Part shown: piece by piece, positions 10,870-21,012 of the stretch
Numbering within the stretch: position 1 is the first letter of the stretch
How the letters are laid out: the number at the start of each line of letters is the position of its first letter
Assembly (NCBI GenBank): GCA_949825065.1
Contig: OX463844.1
Location: 3,439,387 to 3,503,386 of the forward strand
Length of the DNA stretch: 64,000 nt
Reading direction: 5' to 3'
DNA from: Odontocerum albicorne
Taxonomy: Eukaryota; Arthropoda; Insecta; Trichoptera; Odontoceridae
Made by a program: the position numbers and the translations under genes
Notes under the pieces: generated by a model
Told to the model about the DNA's origin: nothing
Seen by the model: only the letters and a program-made list of their open reading frames with translations
Databases searched by the model: none

Positions 10870-11145
10870 CTATATCTGTGGCGTTATGGCAGAAGTTGAT
10901 ATGTCCGTTTTTTGTCATTTTGTGTATATTCTTTCAATTTAGAAAAAATACTTCTCAGCATGTTGTGGCAAAACTTGGTGTATCAGTCATTATCCAAACA
11001 AAAGATATATTGTGTGGAAAAACTTAAAAAATGTTTATTTGTATTGATTTTTACAGCTTATCAAAGTAAATATTGCTTCTCCTGTAAACTAAGATAAAAC
11101 GGACATATCAACTTCTGTCATAGTGCCAGAGATATGTACCAATCA
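10870..11145. repeat. inverted repeat, ~39-bp arms
   Basis: The left arm (about 10870-10911) and right arm (about 11096-11135) are reverse complements with a few mismatches, sharing CAGAAGTTGATATGTCCGTT. The ~180-bp spacer has no recognised gene. May be a MITE; the outer limits are unclear. Confidence 0.55.
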
Positions 11146-11204
11146 CTTAAAATCAACTAAAAATATGTGAAAACCAGAGTTAAACTTTTTTATATAGAAA
11201 AAAA

Positions 11205-11290
11205 ATCTCGTGCCAACGGGCATCGAACCCGCGACCCTCGAGCTGCAAGACAGATGTCTTACCAACTAAACTACGGAGATCATCGGTTGT
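11205..11290 (-). mobile_element. tRNA-like SINE head
   Basis: The minus strand has a good A-box-like TAGTTTAGTTGGTAAGA and B-box GGTTCGATGCC, with 33 bp or so between them. The acceptor stem does not pair, so it is not a working tRNA. A SINE-like TCTGGTTTTCACA follows downstream. Confidence 0.65.
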
Positions 11291-11599
11291 TATAAAATAA
11301 ACCTGTCCAAATGTTTTCTAAATATAATAAAATGAATATATTGAATAGACTCATAAATGCAAAACTATCCAACAGGCAAAATCAGTTGGCTATTTTTTTA
11401 AGCAAATGTGCCTTTTTCGATACTCATTAAAAATATTAATTCAACGAACTTTTTATTTGATTTCTTTCACCGGCGCTTATTAGCTGCCTGTCATAAATTT
11501 TTGAAATGATCTTGTAGTAACAGGTGTCGTGAAACAGCGTTGTATAAGTCCTTAAATTTAAGTCGGGGTATAATTTATAAATTGAAAAATGAATATCAA
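11291..11599. other. unassigned AT-rich sequence
   Basis: No gene or repeat copy is recognised. Confidence 0.4.
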
Positions 11600-11885
11600 T
11601 GCCAGACTCGCTCCGTCCTTGGCATGCTTTAAGAAGCGACTGAAAAAACTCGTAATTTTCTAGTCAGTAATATAACGTGTTTCATTCCTGATTTTTTTCC
11701 TTTGCTCTCCACCATCCCTTCCTTTTCCTTTGATTGATGATATCTCATTTTTACTTTTATTAGGTTTATGTTCATAAATATTTCATCAAGAGGAATAAGC
11801 ATTTGAATATTTTTTTGCGACCATGTAACTTCCTTTATTTAGTTTTGTCTGGTTGGTTGGAAAAGATTGTCGCCTATCGATAAAC
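11600..11885 (+). mobile_element. LINE A fragment
   Basis: Encodes LACFKKRLKKL near the start, then the LINE A 3' UTR. The 3' terminal ~60 bp and tail are diverged or missing. Confidence 0.7.
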
Positions 11886-12199
11886 AAAATATGTAATTTT
11901 CATACGACATGCAATACTTTTGTTTTGACATGAAACGTTAATAAGTTTTTCAAGTTCATTGAATAGGTTTTTTTAATTGAAATATTTGAAAGAATATAAT
12001 AACATATTAATATAACTAATTCCCTCCAGCCACTTCGTCTTCCCTTAGTAAGTTTTTTGCGGTTTTCTTACCAGATATGTTTTTCCTAACATATGCAGAT
12101 ACGGGAAAGTACCTTACCTTATGGTCGCAGCTACTATTGTTTTGTCCTTAAAATCAACTTATAAATATATATTTAGTTATTTTGTAATTTGTTTTTATC

Positions 12200-12372
12200 A
12201 AACACTATTTATTCCACTTTTTTGTGACGGTATAACCCTACCGGTTTCAAGGCTTTCACCTCATATTCAGGGAAGCACACACAATACTTGTTTGTGCTCC
12301 CCTGAAGATGAGGTGAAAGCCTTGAAACCGGTAGGGTTATACCGTCACAAAAAAGTGGAATAAACAGTGTTT
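12200..12372. repeat. 173-bp palindrome, possibly head-to-head Penelope-like terminal repeats
   Basis: The left arm (12200-12278) and right arm (about 12288-12372) are almost perfect reverse complements around a short ACACAATACTT-like centre. The plus-strand right arm contains CTGAAGATGAGGTGAAAG and, further on, TTGAAACCGG, resembling the conserved tail of Penelope-like elements. One diverged arm recurs at 21790-21865 and short pieces at 34525-34575. Function is unknown. Confidence 0.6.
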
Positions 12373-12469
12373 AATAAAAATAAATAACAATGTCTTTAAA
12401 CCTCCACAACGTTAATGCCTTAACTATAAACAACATATTTAGTTATATTTTTAATCTGTCACTGAGTTA

Positions 12470-12545
12470 GAGCGCCCTTAAGAAGAGTTTGTTCTTTAAA
12501 TGGCGATATATAAATTGACCTTTTATTATCATTATATCTACCCTA
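12470..12545 (+). mobile_element. LINE F fragment
   Basis: ACTGAGTTAGAGCGCCCTTA...AAATGGCGATATATAAATTG matches 54390-54455 and, inverted, 56005-56075. Confidence 0.55.
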
Positions 12546-12575
12546 TAACAGTAAATATACTTTGCTGAAAAAGAG

Positions 12576-12830
12576 GACCTCCATGACCTAGTTGTTAATA
12601 CGATTGACTTCGAGTTAGATTGGTTTTGAGTTAGATTCCCGGTGGTACCAAGAAAAAATAAAAAATGGTCTGGCAAAAGAGTTCGTCTGGTAACAATGCT
12701 CACACGCCTTCAGTGCGAGTGCAAGCCAATACATGTTGTGATTAATCGTGAGTTCCTGAAGCTAAACCAGAAGGCACAATTACTGGGTCTGAGTACTATA
12801 TTGTCTCCCGGGCATGCTTTTTAATATATC
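12576..12830 (+). mobile_element. SINE B copy
   Basis: A tRNA-like head with GACCTCCATGACCTAGTTG and B-box AGATTCCCGGTGGTACCA, then GGTCTGGCAAAAGAGTTCGT, GTAACAATGCTCACACGCC, and a 3' end ATTGTCTCCCGGGCATGC. The order matches 19737-19465 on the minus strand. Confidence 0.7.
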
Positions 12831-13226
12831 TGAATCACCAATTCAGATTTGTTAAATGGTGTTGTATGAAAGAATAAGAAGCGTGAAAATATATCTTAAA
12901 ATATATTTTCGTTTCAATTTTATTGAAAGCTTTCTTTTTTTTAATATGATAAATTTATCTTAATACTAAATTGTGATAATTATGTCACACTGGCGTTATA
13001 TATAAGTTGTTTACACGCCAAGTATTAATTTCTTACGAAAGTAATAAAAGATTTTCTTTTCAATAGTTTTCCCACATATTCCTTAATTTTCTCTTGGAAA
13101 CTAAATAAATGCTCAATCCTTTCCTATGTCGGGTAAAACCATAAGTCCTGTAAGAGCCGGTCACTGGCCTCCTGGACTGTTGGGCTCTGGGCTCTTAGAG
13201 AGGCTCAAAGTGTAAAGCCTACTAGC
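12831..13226. other. unassigned AT-rich sequence
   Basis: No gene or repeat copy is recognised. 13150-13220 is locally less AT-rich (GGGCTCTGGGCTCTTAG). Confidence 0.4.
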
Positions 13227-14520
13227 TTATTGGATCCACCAACCGTCAGCAAAATTAATAACATAAAAGGAAACTACAGTTCAACTTTGTTATCAAGGGC
13301 AAGAGAAAAGCCAGGTTCACGTTTACAATGAGCAATACTTGTCTTGATTTTGGTTCACTAATATTTTCTCAAAAATGTTCCCTTTTTTAACGAACTTTAC
13401 ATCATATGCATACTTCTTTGGTTTATTGGCTCCACTAACCGTGAACAAAATTGCTAATAAAAAAGGAAACTTTAGTAGAACTTTGTTGTAACGGATAAGA
13501 GAATATCCAGTTCACGTCTACTACAACCAAATACTTGTCTTGATTGTGTTCACTGATATTTTCTCAAAAATATTCCCTTTTATACTGACTTTACATCATA
13601 TGCATACTTTTATGGTGTAGGGAATACCCACGTCCCTAAAATATTGTCAACATGCAGGGTCTACGACCGATGAATCAACCTCTGGATATGTACAAATGTC
13701 ACATACCAGAACGTCAATACTGTTTACACGCAAATAATATTTACATCGCATTCCACGGTAGAAAGAGAACATATCACACGGTCTCACCGTTTCGACAATA
13801 AATATTCTACCCACTGTATTATCCGCAGCGTCTGCGACTACCTCAGCACGCGCAGGAGTGAGATCGAGATATACCGCGGACGCATTCACGCGCCCCGTTC
13901 TGAAATTCTATATATACCTACTTATCGATGAATAAAGGCACTTGTTATTATTCACTTGACCATTCATCGCTGTTTACTATTTATCGATTATTCACTCTCA
14001 CTTTTTCGCATTCCTGAATCGACGTATTTTATTTTAAATACAAAACAAATCAAAATCATCACGACCTATCAATCAAGCACCCCGCTAAATTGATGACCCC
14101 GAACGAAGAGGAACACAGAATTCGACTAAAACGAATATAGCGATGTCAACATCAACATCATCAGCACGTCCTACTGGGACACACGCTAAAATGGTTTATT
14201 CGCTCCACTAACCGTGAGAAAAATTACTAATAAAAAAGGAAACTTCAGTAGAACTTTGTTGTAACGGATAAGAGAATATCCAGTTCACGTCTACTACAAC
14301 CAAATACTTGTCTTGATTGTGTTCACTGATATTTTCTCAAAAATATTCCCTTTTATACTGACTTTACATCATATACATTCTTTTATGTTTTATTCGATCC
14401 ACTAACAGTCAGCAAAATTGTTAAAAAAAGCAAACTTCAGTAGAACTTTGTTGTAACGGATAAGAGAATATCCAGTTCACGTCTACCATTAACAAATGCT
14501 TGTCTTGATTTTGATCAAGA
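13227..14520. repeat. four-unit ~195-bp tandem repeat split by an LTR insertion
   Basis: Units start near 13227, 13419, 14191 and 14387; each has a (T)ATTGGATCCAC or TTATTCGCTCCAC start, GGAAACTNCAG...AACTTTGTT in the middle and ACTTTACATCATA near the end. Units 2 and 3 are nearly identical, unit 1 is older and unit 4 is cut short. The LTR element at 13616-14190 sits exactly between units 2 and 3. Confidence 0.8.
13616..14190 (+). mobile_element. LTR plus leader and start of gag (gypsy-like fragment)
   Basis: It begins TGTAGGGAATACCC, has an AATAAA signal at 13931, and a TTGATGACCCCGAACG phrase at 14092 resembling the primer-binding leader of insect gypsy/Pao elements. An ATG at about 14143 opens a Ser/Thr-rich frame (MSTSTSSARPTG) compatible with a gag start. 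It ends abruptly at GCTAAA and is flanked by a 4-bp direct repeat ATGG (13612-13615, 14191-14194). The alternative is a solo LTR of 575 bp, but the right end lacks the usual CA. Confidence 0.65.
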
Positions 14521-14746
14521 CTATTAAATTATAAATTTTTAGTTTTTAGCATGACTTCATTTGATTTCCGTATCCGAACCATCAATTATGTCACACATAT
14601 CTAGAAGGAGGCAACAGAGATCGCCCTATCTATCACTCGCATCAATCAGGTCGTGCCTAGAGCCAGAGTAGTCTCAATGTTTGGACAAACTAGCATATGT
14701 TGTGAGTCCTATATATTCCTACAATCACATTCAGTCCTACTTTCGT
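14521..14746. other. unassigned sequence
   Basis: No recognised gene or repeat. Confidence 0.4.
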
Positions 14747-14750
14747 TTAA

Positions 14751-15371
14751 CCCTTCCCTTACGGTGATAAAACGCGCGCTCCGGTGTTGGGTAGTGAGTA
14801 CGCGATCAAAAATTAGCGATTTTAAATCGGAAAAATAAGAACATTCATAGATAATCCCCTTAATTAATTATAATTGAAGTTAAAAATTATAATAATTGAG
14901 ATTTATTTCCTGAAAACATTAAAAAACCATCTGGCAACGCTCACGGAACGGGCGTAGATCTAGTCTCGTTGCCAGCCCAAGAGCTACTGCGGCGCGGCAG
15001 GGCTGGTGGCTAACCCGGGCGTGGCTTACACTTGCGAGGTTGAGACAATTGAGCTCCTCGCTATTCAGTGAAGTATGCAAAAGTGAGATGCGAATATAGT
15101 GTCGCGCTTCCCGCATACTCTTCACCTATCATCAAGACCCAAGATCGAGGCACTCACAGCGTTTAAATGCGAATTGGTTTCCGATATTCAGAAAATACTC
15201 ACGATGTAGTCTATAACTTCTGATTATTATTAATATTATTTTTTAAATCAATGCGTAAATATATTATGGAGGAATACCTAAAATCTTAACCTTGTATTTA
15301 TTATATTTATAGAGATATTGATGGTTATTAGAAGCAACGTGTAGAAGATACCCAACACAGGGAAGGAAAGG
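14751..15371 (-). mobile_element. piggyBac-type MITE, copy 2 (inverted)
   Basis: TTAA on both sides (14747-14750, 15372-15375). Ends CCCTTCCCTTACGGTGAT and CACAGGGAAGGAAAGG. The terminal ~150 bp on each side match copy 1 in reverse orientation, while the middle (14940-15150) is more GC-rich and quite different from the other copies, so it may be an internally replaced variant. Confidence 0.78.
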
Positions 15372-15375
15372 TTAA

Positions 15376-15794
15376 GAAACTCCATCTCAACGTAACTTCG
15401 TTTGAACGTGATACACCATATTCGGATAAATCTTCGTACTTGTTACGGTCGATTGACTTTCTTTCATGATCGAATATGTTTGCATGCCATCTTGTGGATG
15501 GAAGATGGCTGTGAGTGTATTGGTTTATAGTGTGCAAGTTGTTATACTTCAGCAAGTATACTGTCTTGACAGGTCAAACCTAAAATTTGTTCTGCAGATT
15601 AAACCTACCGATCATCTTGAAAATTTGATCTCCTTTTCGTTCGACAGTTGGAGTTTTGCAACAATTTAGATATTTTTCATATAAGTATATATAGTTTTCG
15701 CCAGAATATTACAACAATATTTAGAAATAGCTACTAACTTTGTGCTCTCCTTTATTAATATAAATAACGTAATACAAACCAAATATTAAGGACA
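15376..15794. other. unassigned sequence
   Basis: No recognised gene or repeat; short open frames exist on both strands without supporting features. Confidence 0.4.
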
Positions 15795-15799
15795 ATATT

Positions 15800-16125
15800 T
15801 TGCCTCTGGAGTTGAGTAGCCCTGCATCAGCACGTGTGAAGCTTTTAATTCTGCAAAGCAACTTGCATCTCGTTCCACTAATGAGGCACTGTGTTTTCTA
15901 TATCTCAATATATATCCATAAAATTCCCACAAAATTCTCAAAGATTATTAAATAATTTTAAAACGATGACTGTAATTTATTCTACTGCTTTTTGTATCTT
16001 CATGTTAGTTTAAGATAAAGTTGTATTATTTGTCAATAATTTTAAGTAATTTATAACCTGTCACATGTTCATTTGTATATAAAGACACTGTTGTGTCGTT
16101 AATTAAATAAATAAATAAATAAAGC
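15800..16125 (+). mobile_element. LINE D 3' UTR
   Basis: Matches 34610-34720 at its start (GCAAAGCAACTTGCATCTCG), 35660-36305 and the inverse of 61460-61620 elsewhere. It ends GACACTGTTGTGTCGTTAAT followed by a pure (AAAT)n tail, the hallmark of a retroposed non-LTR 3' end. Confidence 0.7.
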
Positions 16126-16204
16126 GCCATTTTTGTGTTGCTTAGTAGCACTGCGACAATTTGTTACAAGTTACATATAAGCTATAGAAAAATATAAATT
16201 CAGA

Positions 16205-16320
16205 TGTAAAATAGTCTTAGAGTAAAACCAGTCTAGAAGTGAATCCGCCAGGAATTGAAATTGGGGTGCCCGCTTGTTAAGCATGAATGCTCACGCTTAG
16301 ACCACGATCACTGACTCGAG
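16205..16320 (-). mobile_element. tRNA-like SINE head (degraded)
   Basis: On the minus strand, a TGGTCTAAGCGTGAGCATTC A-box-like region and a diverged B-box are followed by TTCTAGACTGG, similar to the SINE A arrangement. Poorly conserved. Confidence 0.4.
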
Positions 16321-16702
16321 TTTGATTTCATATAAATGCTTAGAGCGTTTTTCATTAAATTGTCGAATCGAGAACTTTTATAAAAAATAATAAACTATTT
16401 TTGTTACTGGTTTAGTTTTTTTCTATTCCAATTTATATTTTGTTTTTATGGCTTACTTTCTGAATTGTATAGATTAAATTTAATTAAACTAATGTTTTTT
16501 TTTACAGGTGCTGAATTTCTTTGTTTGTGGCAAAGAACAACAGGCTTTGATTGACGTTTTAATTTTACTGAAACTTTTTTTGTTAAATAACAGAATATCT
16601 TTGAAATAAACGTTGATAGTAAAAATATAATTTGTAACTTAAAAAAAAAAGTTATGTTTTACTGAAAGTGTTGATTATTAAAAAAAAACAATGTGTTTTG
16701 TG

Positions 16703-16710
16703 TATAAATA
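16703..16710 (+). promoter_or_regulatory. possible TATA box upstream of the candidate exon
   Basis: TATAAATA lies ~150 bp before the candidate start codon at 16863. In AT-rich DNA such matches are common, so the support is weak. If used, transcription would start near 16735 and the acceptor at 16506 would not belong to the transcript. Confidence 0.2.
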
Positions 16711-16862
16711 TGTGATAGTTACTAGACGCAATAAAATAATTAGAAATTTCAATTAACGACTTCAATTCGTTTAGTCAATAATTAATTTGCTTAGTTAGTT
16801 AAAATGTGTTCACCTTAACTTTCTACAAAAATAACCTAAAAAGACTATTGACGCCAATTACC

Positions 16863-16923
16863 ATGATGGAAGTTATTCGTCTCGTTTTGTATCTCCTGGT
16901 CTATACAATATTTGTATTTAATG
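16863..16923 (+). CDS. candidate first coding exon: signal peptide of an unidentified secreted or membrane protein
   Basis: Visible: ATGATGG at 16863 opens MMEVIRLVLYLLVYTIFVFN plus one base of the next codon (phase 1), and the frame runs directly into a consensus splice donor G|GTAAGTG at 16924. The peptide has one acidic and one basic residue followed by a hydrophobic core of about 14 residues, as in a signal peptide. Upstream, a strong polypyrimidine tract and TTTACAG at 16501-16507 could make 16508-16923 one internal 5' exon with a 5' UTR, although several short upstream ATGs lie in it. Many insect cell-surface genes with long introns, including immunoglobulin-superfamily genes, begin with a small signal-peptide exon ending in phase 1; that identity is only inference. 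No further exon is recognised in the window. The open frame starting at 16928 overlaps the intron and is a minisatellite artefact. Confidence 0.45.
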
Positions 16924-17005
16924 GTAAGTGAATTTTATATTATTTAAAAAAAAATTATATGATGTTCTCGTGTATGTGAATCAGTTATACCGCCTTTACT
17001 ACGTA

Positions 17006-17395
17006 ATGCTTGTTTTACATAATCATCATATTACATGTCGAGTATTTTGCAAGGTTATGTATATTTTACATAATCATATTACCTGTCGGGTATTTTGCAA
17101 GGTGATGTTTATTTTACATAATCATATTACCTGTCGAGTATTTGGCAAGGTGATGTTTATTTTACATAATCATATTACCTGTCGAGTATTTGGCAAGGTG
17201 ATGTTTATTTTACATAATCATATTACCTGTCGAGTATTTGGCAAGGTTATGTATATTTTACATAATCATATTACCTGTCGAGTATTTGGCAAGGTTATGT
17301 ATATTTTACATAATCATATTACCTGTCGAGTATTTTGCAAGGTTATGTACGAGTATATTTTACATAATCATATTACCTGTCGAGTATTCTGCTTT
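17006..17395 (+). repeat. 48-bp minisatellite, about eight units
   Basis: Units read GTTATGTATATTTTACATAA, TCATATTACCTGTCGAGTAT, TTGGCAAG with small variants. Since 48 is a multiple of three, the array stays open in one frame (184 codons, 16928-17482) without being a gene. The last full unit carries a 6-bp addition at 17348-17355 making TACGAGTA, which again keeps the frame. The array lies in the presumed intron following the signal-peptide exon. Confidence 0.9.
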
Positions 17396-17669
17396 AAGAC
17401 AGCTGACTTGCATCCCTATTCACTTAAGCCGCTCTCAAGTGTTCTTCGAATGAAATATGTTCCAAGAAAAATGAAGAAATAAATGAAATCACACAGAAAA
17501 AAACAAATTTGTCAACACATATCAACGCCACTTAAGATAATTATTTGTTTAATGTTTATACAATTTTTGTCTTGGGTTTATAACTTTTAAATTGTTAAGA
17601 AGAACCCGGTTTTGTTACTCTAAGTTTAACGTTAAAGCGTAGGTTTAAGTTTTTACTTGATTTTTAATT

Positions 17670-17885
17670 TTCCTTCGACGACTACTTTTGAGACCTGGTT
17701 GGTATGATTCGTGTCTTCCATCCGGAAATTTAGGACTTGAACACAAACAATGAACATGTCCCAGTCTGGTTTAAGAGTTCGTATGGCAACACTATTTGCT
17801 CATATTAGACGAGTGCAAATGTTGTTGCCTGTTCACGTGTGGTAGTGTTTCTAACACGATTTCGGAGAAATCGACAGCCCATCTC
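17670..17885 (+). mobile_element. SINE B copy (diverged)
   Basis: GAGACCTGGTTGGTATGATTC head, then CAGTCTGGTTTAAGAGTTCG and TATGGCAACACTATTTGCTC, matching the body order of 12576-12830. Confidence 0.6.
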
Positions 17886-17964
17886 GCGATGTCCTCATTT
17901 CACCCACAAAAACGTACCATATTTTAGAGTTTACACAATTTCTCAATAAAACTTATTCCTTCTG

Positions 17965-18300
17965 CAAGCTCAAGTACTCAAACTCGTGTCGCAATAACAA
18001 CTACTCTCCGATCCACTGCCTGAATGTTTGCACCCTTTTACCTTTATTGAATACGGTATCTCATTGTATGCCATTGGGCCTGATAGGCATGTTGCCTTTA
18101 GGAAAAGATGTTCTTACTCTAAGGATGGTGAATATTTGATCAGTTGCCATGCGTGTCATGTGTCTCTGCTGAGTCTCCATTTTTCCTTCCTCTCGATGAT
18201 AGTGCCAGATAATGGATTTGAGATGTAAATTGGATATGTTCAGGACCCAATACTCCTTGAAAAGCTCCGCTGTGGGATAACGGGCAGGAAGTTTTTTAAT
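17965..18300 (-). mobile_element. LINE C fragment (ORF2 C-terminus)
   Basis: Closely matches 35225-35572. The minus strand reads a Q(R)xHIR(R/S)MATN...F.IP...T-F-(Q)RQ-A(Y)-P-A-(Y)N-(M)P-like string, resembling the terminal IPR-RT-...-AP-WN-LP segment of non-LTR ORF2 proteins. Frameshifted. Confidence 0.6.
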
Positions 18301-19460
18301 TATTTTTATAATCGATTTTTGGAACCTGCAATTTATAACTTTTTGATTTTTGAAAATGATACTCCATAATAGTGTTTTAGTACCAACTTCGATGTATAGA
18401 AGCCAAATAAATGGTGTAGAAATGTGTACACTGAGAAGATAACATAGGATGAATATATAACATAATATTGGACGGTGAATATTTGATCAGTTGGTATGCG
18501 TGTTATGTATATTAATTGTATTTAGTTGTTTGGTATAGTATTATAATAACGATGTACATTTTTATATTTAAATATTGTTACTGTCATGCCTTGCAGTGAT
18601 TTTGAAAGGATAACAATAGAAGATATTGAAACACGTCAAACATACAAAACTATTGTGAAGAAGGAATTCTCCCTTTGTTATCCCTTTTTATACGAAGAAA
18701 GGATCTCATTTTATTTGACAATCATCGTTAAATGACACAATTTTATTGGACACGAGCAAAAAGCTACGAAAGTACTTTGTCATTTGACAGCTCGTAAAAG
18801 TAGGATATAATCAAACTTTATGTAATATTCTAACATTGACGAAGGATTCTGATAAATATACTGCTCTAAGGGATTTTATTACGTTCATCTCTGTAAAGGA
18901 TTTTTTTACATTCATGTGGATCATAAAATCAATCAATTCATATTCAGGTTACTGAATAAGGTTTAAGGCCTCACATTTCTACTTGTAAAGAGATTTTTCT
19001 TATTGGATCGTTTTTGACTTAGTGACCGTGAAAAGGATAATTTTTTCGTTACACCAGACGGATTATTTTTTTGTTGACGTCTAGAACTTGGACATTAAAT
19101 TTAATTGGTGTTATTGAAAATAATTACATTTCTAAGAAACATTTGAATGAAATGTTTTTGTTTGAGGTCATCTCATATGTTTGTTAACGCTAATTAAGGT
19201 AGGATTTTTTTAAATTTGATATCAAGGCAGACATGACTTCAAATAACGTCACAGGTCATAAACGTCGGTGTATATATTTTTTCAATACTGAAGCAAAATA
19301 TTCTATATGAAGATGATTTGTGCCAATAACAAAATACAAGAAAGACGTCTCAAATATTTAATGATTATTTATCAATATTAGTAAGGTTTAAATATTTTTT
19401 TAACCAGAAGGATTTAAATTTGTTTTTTTTTTGTCGTATGGTACTCTTCAATATCCAAGT
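18301..19460. other. unassigned AT-rich sequence
   Basis: A short piece near 18470-18530 repeats the GGTGAATATTTGATCAGTTG phrase of the LINE C fragment (18128). The rest shows no gene or known repeat. Confidence 0.4.
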
Positions 19461-19464
19461 AGGA

Positions 19465-19737
19465 GAACGGACATGTTGAAGAGCGTGGTCGGGAGACAAT
19501 ATTTACTTCGACTCCATTAATCGAGCCTTCAGGTTTTTAAGAACCTCTGGAATAGGCACGGAACTCGCGGTTCGTCATTGAACGTATTGGCCACACTGCC
19601 GCTCGGCGCTTGCGAGTATTGTTACCAGACGAACTTTTTTTACCAGACTGGCACCCTTTTTTGATACCATCGGGAATGGAACCCAAAACCCCCGGATGGA
19701 AGTCAAGAATCTTGCCACTACCAGGCTATGGAGGTCG
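19465..19737 (-). mobile_element. SINE B, best-preserved copy
   Basis: The minus strand runs: tRNA-like head from 19737 (ACCTCCATAGCCTGGTAGTG, B-box GGTTCCATTCCCGATGG), CCAGTCTGGTAAAAAAAGTT, GTCTGGTAACAATACTCGCA, CGCCGAGCGGCAGTGTGGCC, and an end at ATTGTCTCCCGACCACGCTC. About 270 bp. No internal reading frame; it would rely on a LINE for movement. Confidence 0.75.
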
Positions 19738-20600
19738 TAGGCGTTAAAATTTGTGAAAAAATAAATTATGAATTAAAAGAAATATTTCGCATATTGTCAA
19801 AACAGACTCATTTAAAGAAGCATAAAAAAATAATGCTCTGTGTAAAAGGCAGGGCTAAGGTGCATTTAAAAAACAATTAATCACTTGTATGCTTGAAAAT
19901 AATTAATCAGCTAAACAATTCATCCTACAACGGGATAATGGTAAAATTGGATAAAGTCGTATCTTGATGAGACGTTTAGAAATTAAGGGGCTGGATGGCA
20001 GTTTCTGTTATTTTTTTTTATTAATTGGTCGACACTTTTATTCCATTGCATTCACTTTTAAGAAATACATATTCCACCATCATAGTCTCTAGCTAAACAC
20101 AAAAAAACTTATATCCAATTAATTATATCCTGGCATACATTTTTCACTTCAATCACGCCCTCGTCACGCATACTGTCCTAAACTTACGACTTTTAAGTTA
20201 TTTCCTCTTTAGAATTTGATTAATTTGGTCCCTTAATGTCTTCCCAAACTTCTCTCCCCTTTTTTACTGCTCAAATATATATATTCGTATATGGCAAGAA
20301 ATAAAGATCTAATATTTTTTGTCGTTCCGTCAAGAACACGAAGGCGCAACAATACGCCTCCTTCCAGGTCAGTCCTAGAATGACATATCGCTTTATATAT
20401 TCCTTGTTAGTTTTTCTTTATAATTCATACTCCATTTGATTCTTGATGGGTTTGTGGTGATATTGGTACATTTTAAATGTAAATTACATAACGTATAATA
20501 ATACAAATAATAAACATTATAGTTCAAAGAATGAAAGAGTTGTATCGTGAAAAAAACTACTAGATATAACTGTGTTATTGCCCACCTTGACGTAAGAAAG
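19738..20600. other. unassigned AT-rich sequence
   Basis: No gene or repeat copy is recognised. Confidence 0.4.
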
Positions 20601-20601
20601 T

Positions 20602-21012
20602 TGTACAGCACCGGTACAAAAACTGTAAAAAAGATAGATGATTGCTGCTCAATTCTCGAAGATTCCAGCGCGGTTTCAATGAGCTTCGGTGAAGAGAAGA
20701 GATTCCTTGTTGATCAGTAGAACTTTGTAGAATAATAAAATAGTATGACGTTTCAGAAGACAAAAATATATTTTACTCATTTTGTATCCTTATTTTTAGA
20801 CCATCGCACATCGCAAGCACCTTGATCAGACCGCTTATGTCGTTAGCCTGCGCTAGTTCAACGCTTTTCACGCATTTGTCGCGCGCACAGATTATCTGAT
20901 TATACGAGTATTTAGTGATAATGCGAGGACCATACAAAGGGACGTTTTATTACAATACAACAATTTTACAAGGAATAAATTTACTAATCTATGTGACGCA
21001 TACGTCCGTACA
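20602..21012. mobile_element. possible solo LTR (pairs with 47394-47888)
   Basis: Begins TGTACAGCACCGGTACAAA and ends GTGACGCATACGTCCGTACA; the copy at 47394 has the same ends with TG...CA termini and a similar order of internal phrases (TGCTGC, TCTCGGAGATT-like). An AATAAA lies at 20983. A target duplication is not clear for this copy. Superfamily unknown. Confidence 0.5.

Noticed and set aside
11205..11290. functional tRNA gene on the minus strand
   Set aside because: A and B boxes are good but the acceptor stem does not pair and a SINE-like body follows; treated as a SINE head.
17006..17395. CRISPR array
   Set aside because: Contiguous tandem repeats without spacers, in a eukaryotic genome.
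16928..17482. 184-codon protein gene
   Set aside because: It is the in-frame reading of a 48-bp minisatellite and starts inside the presumed intron donor.
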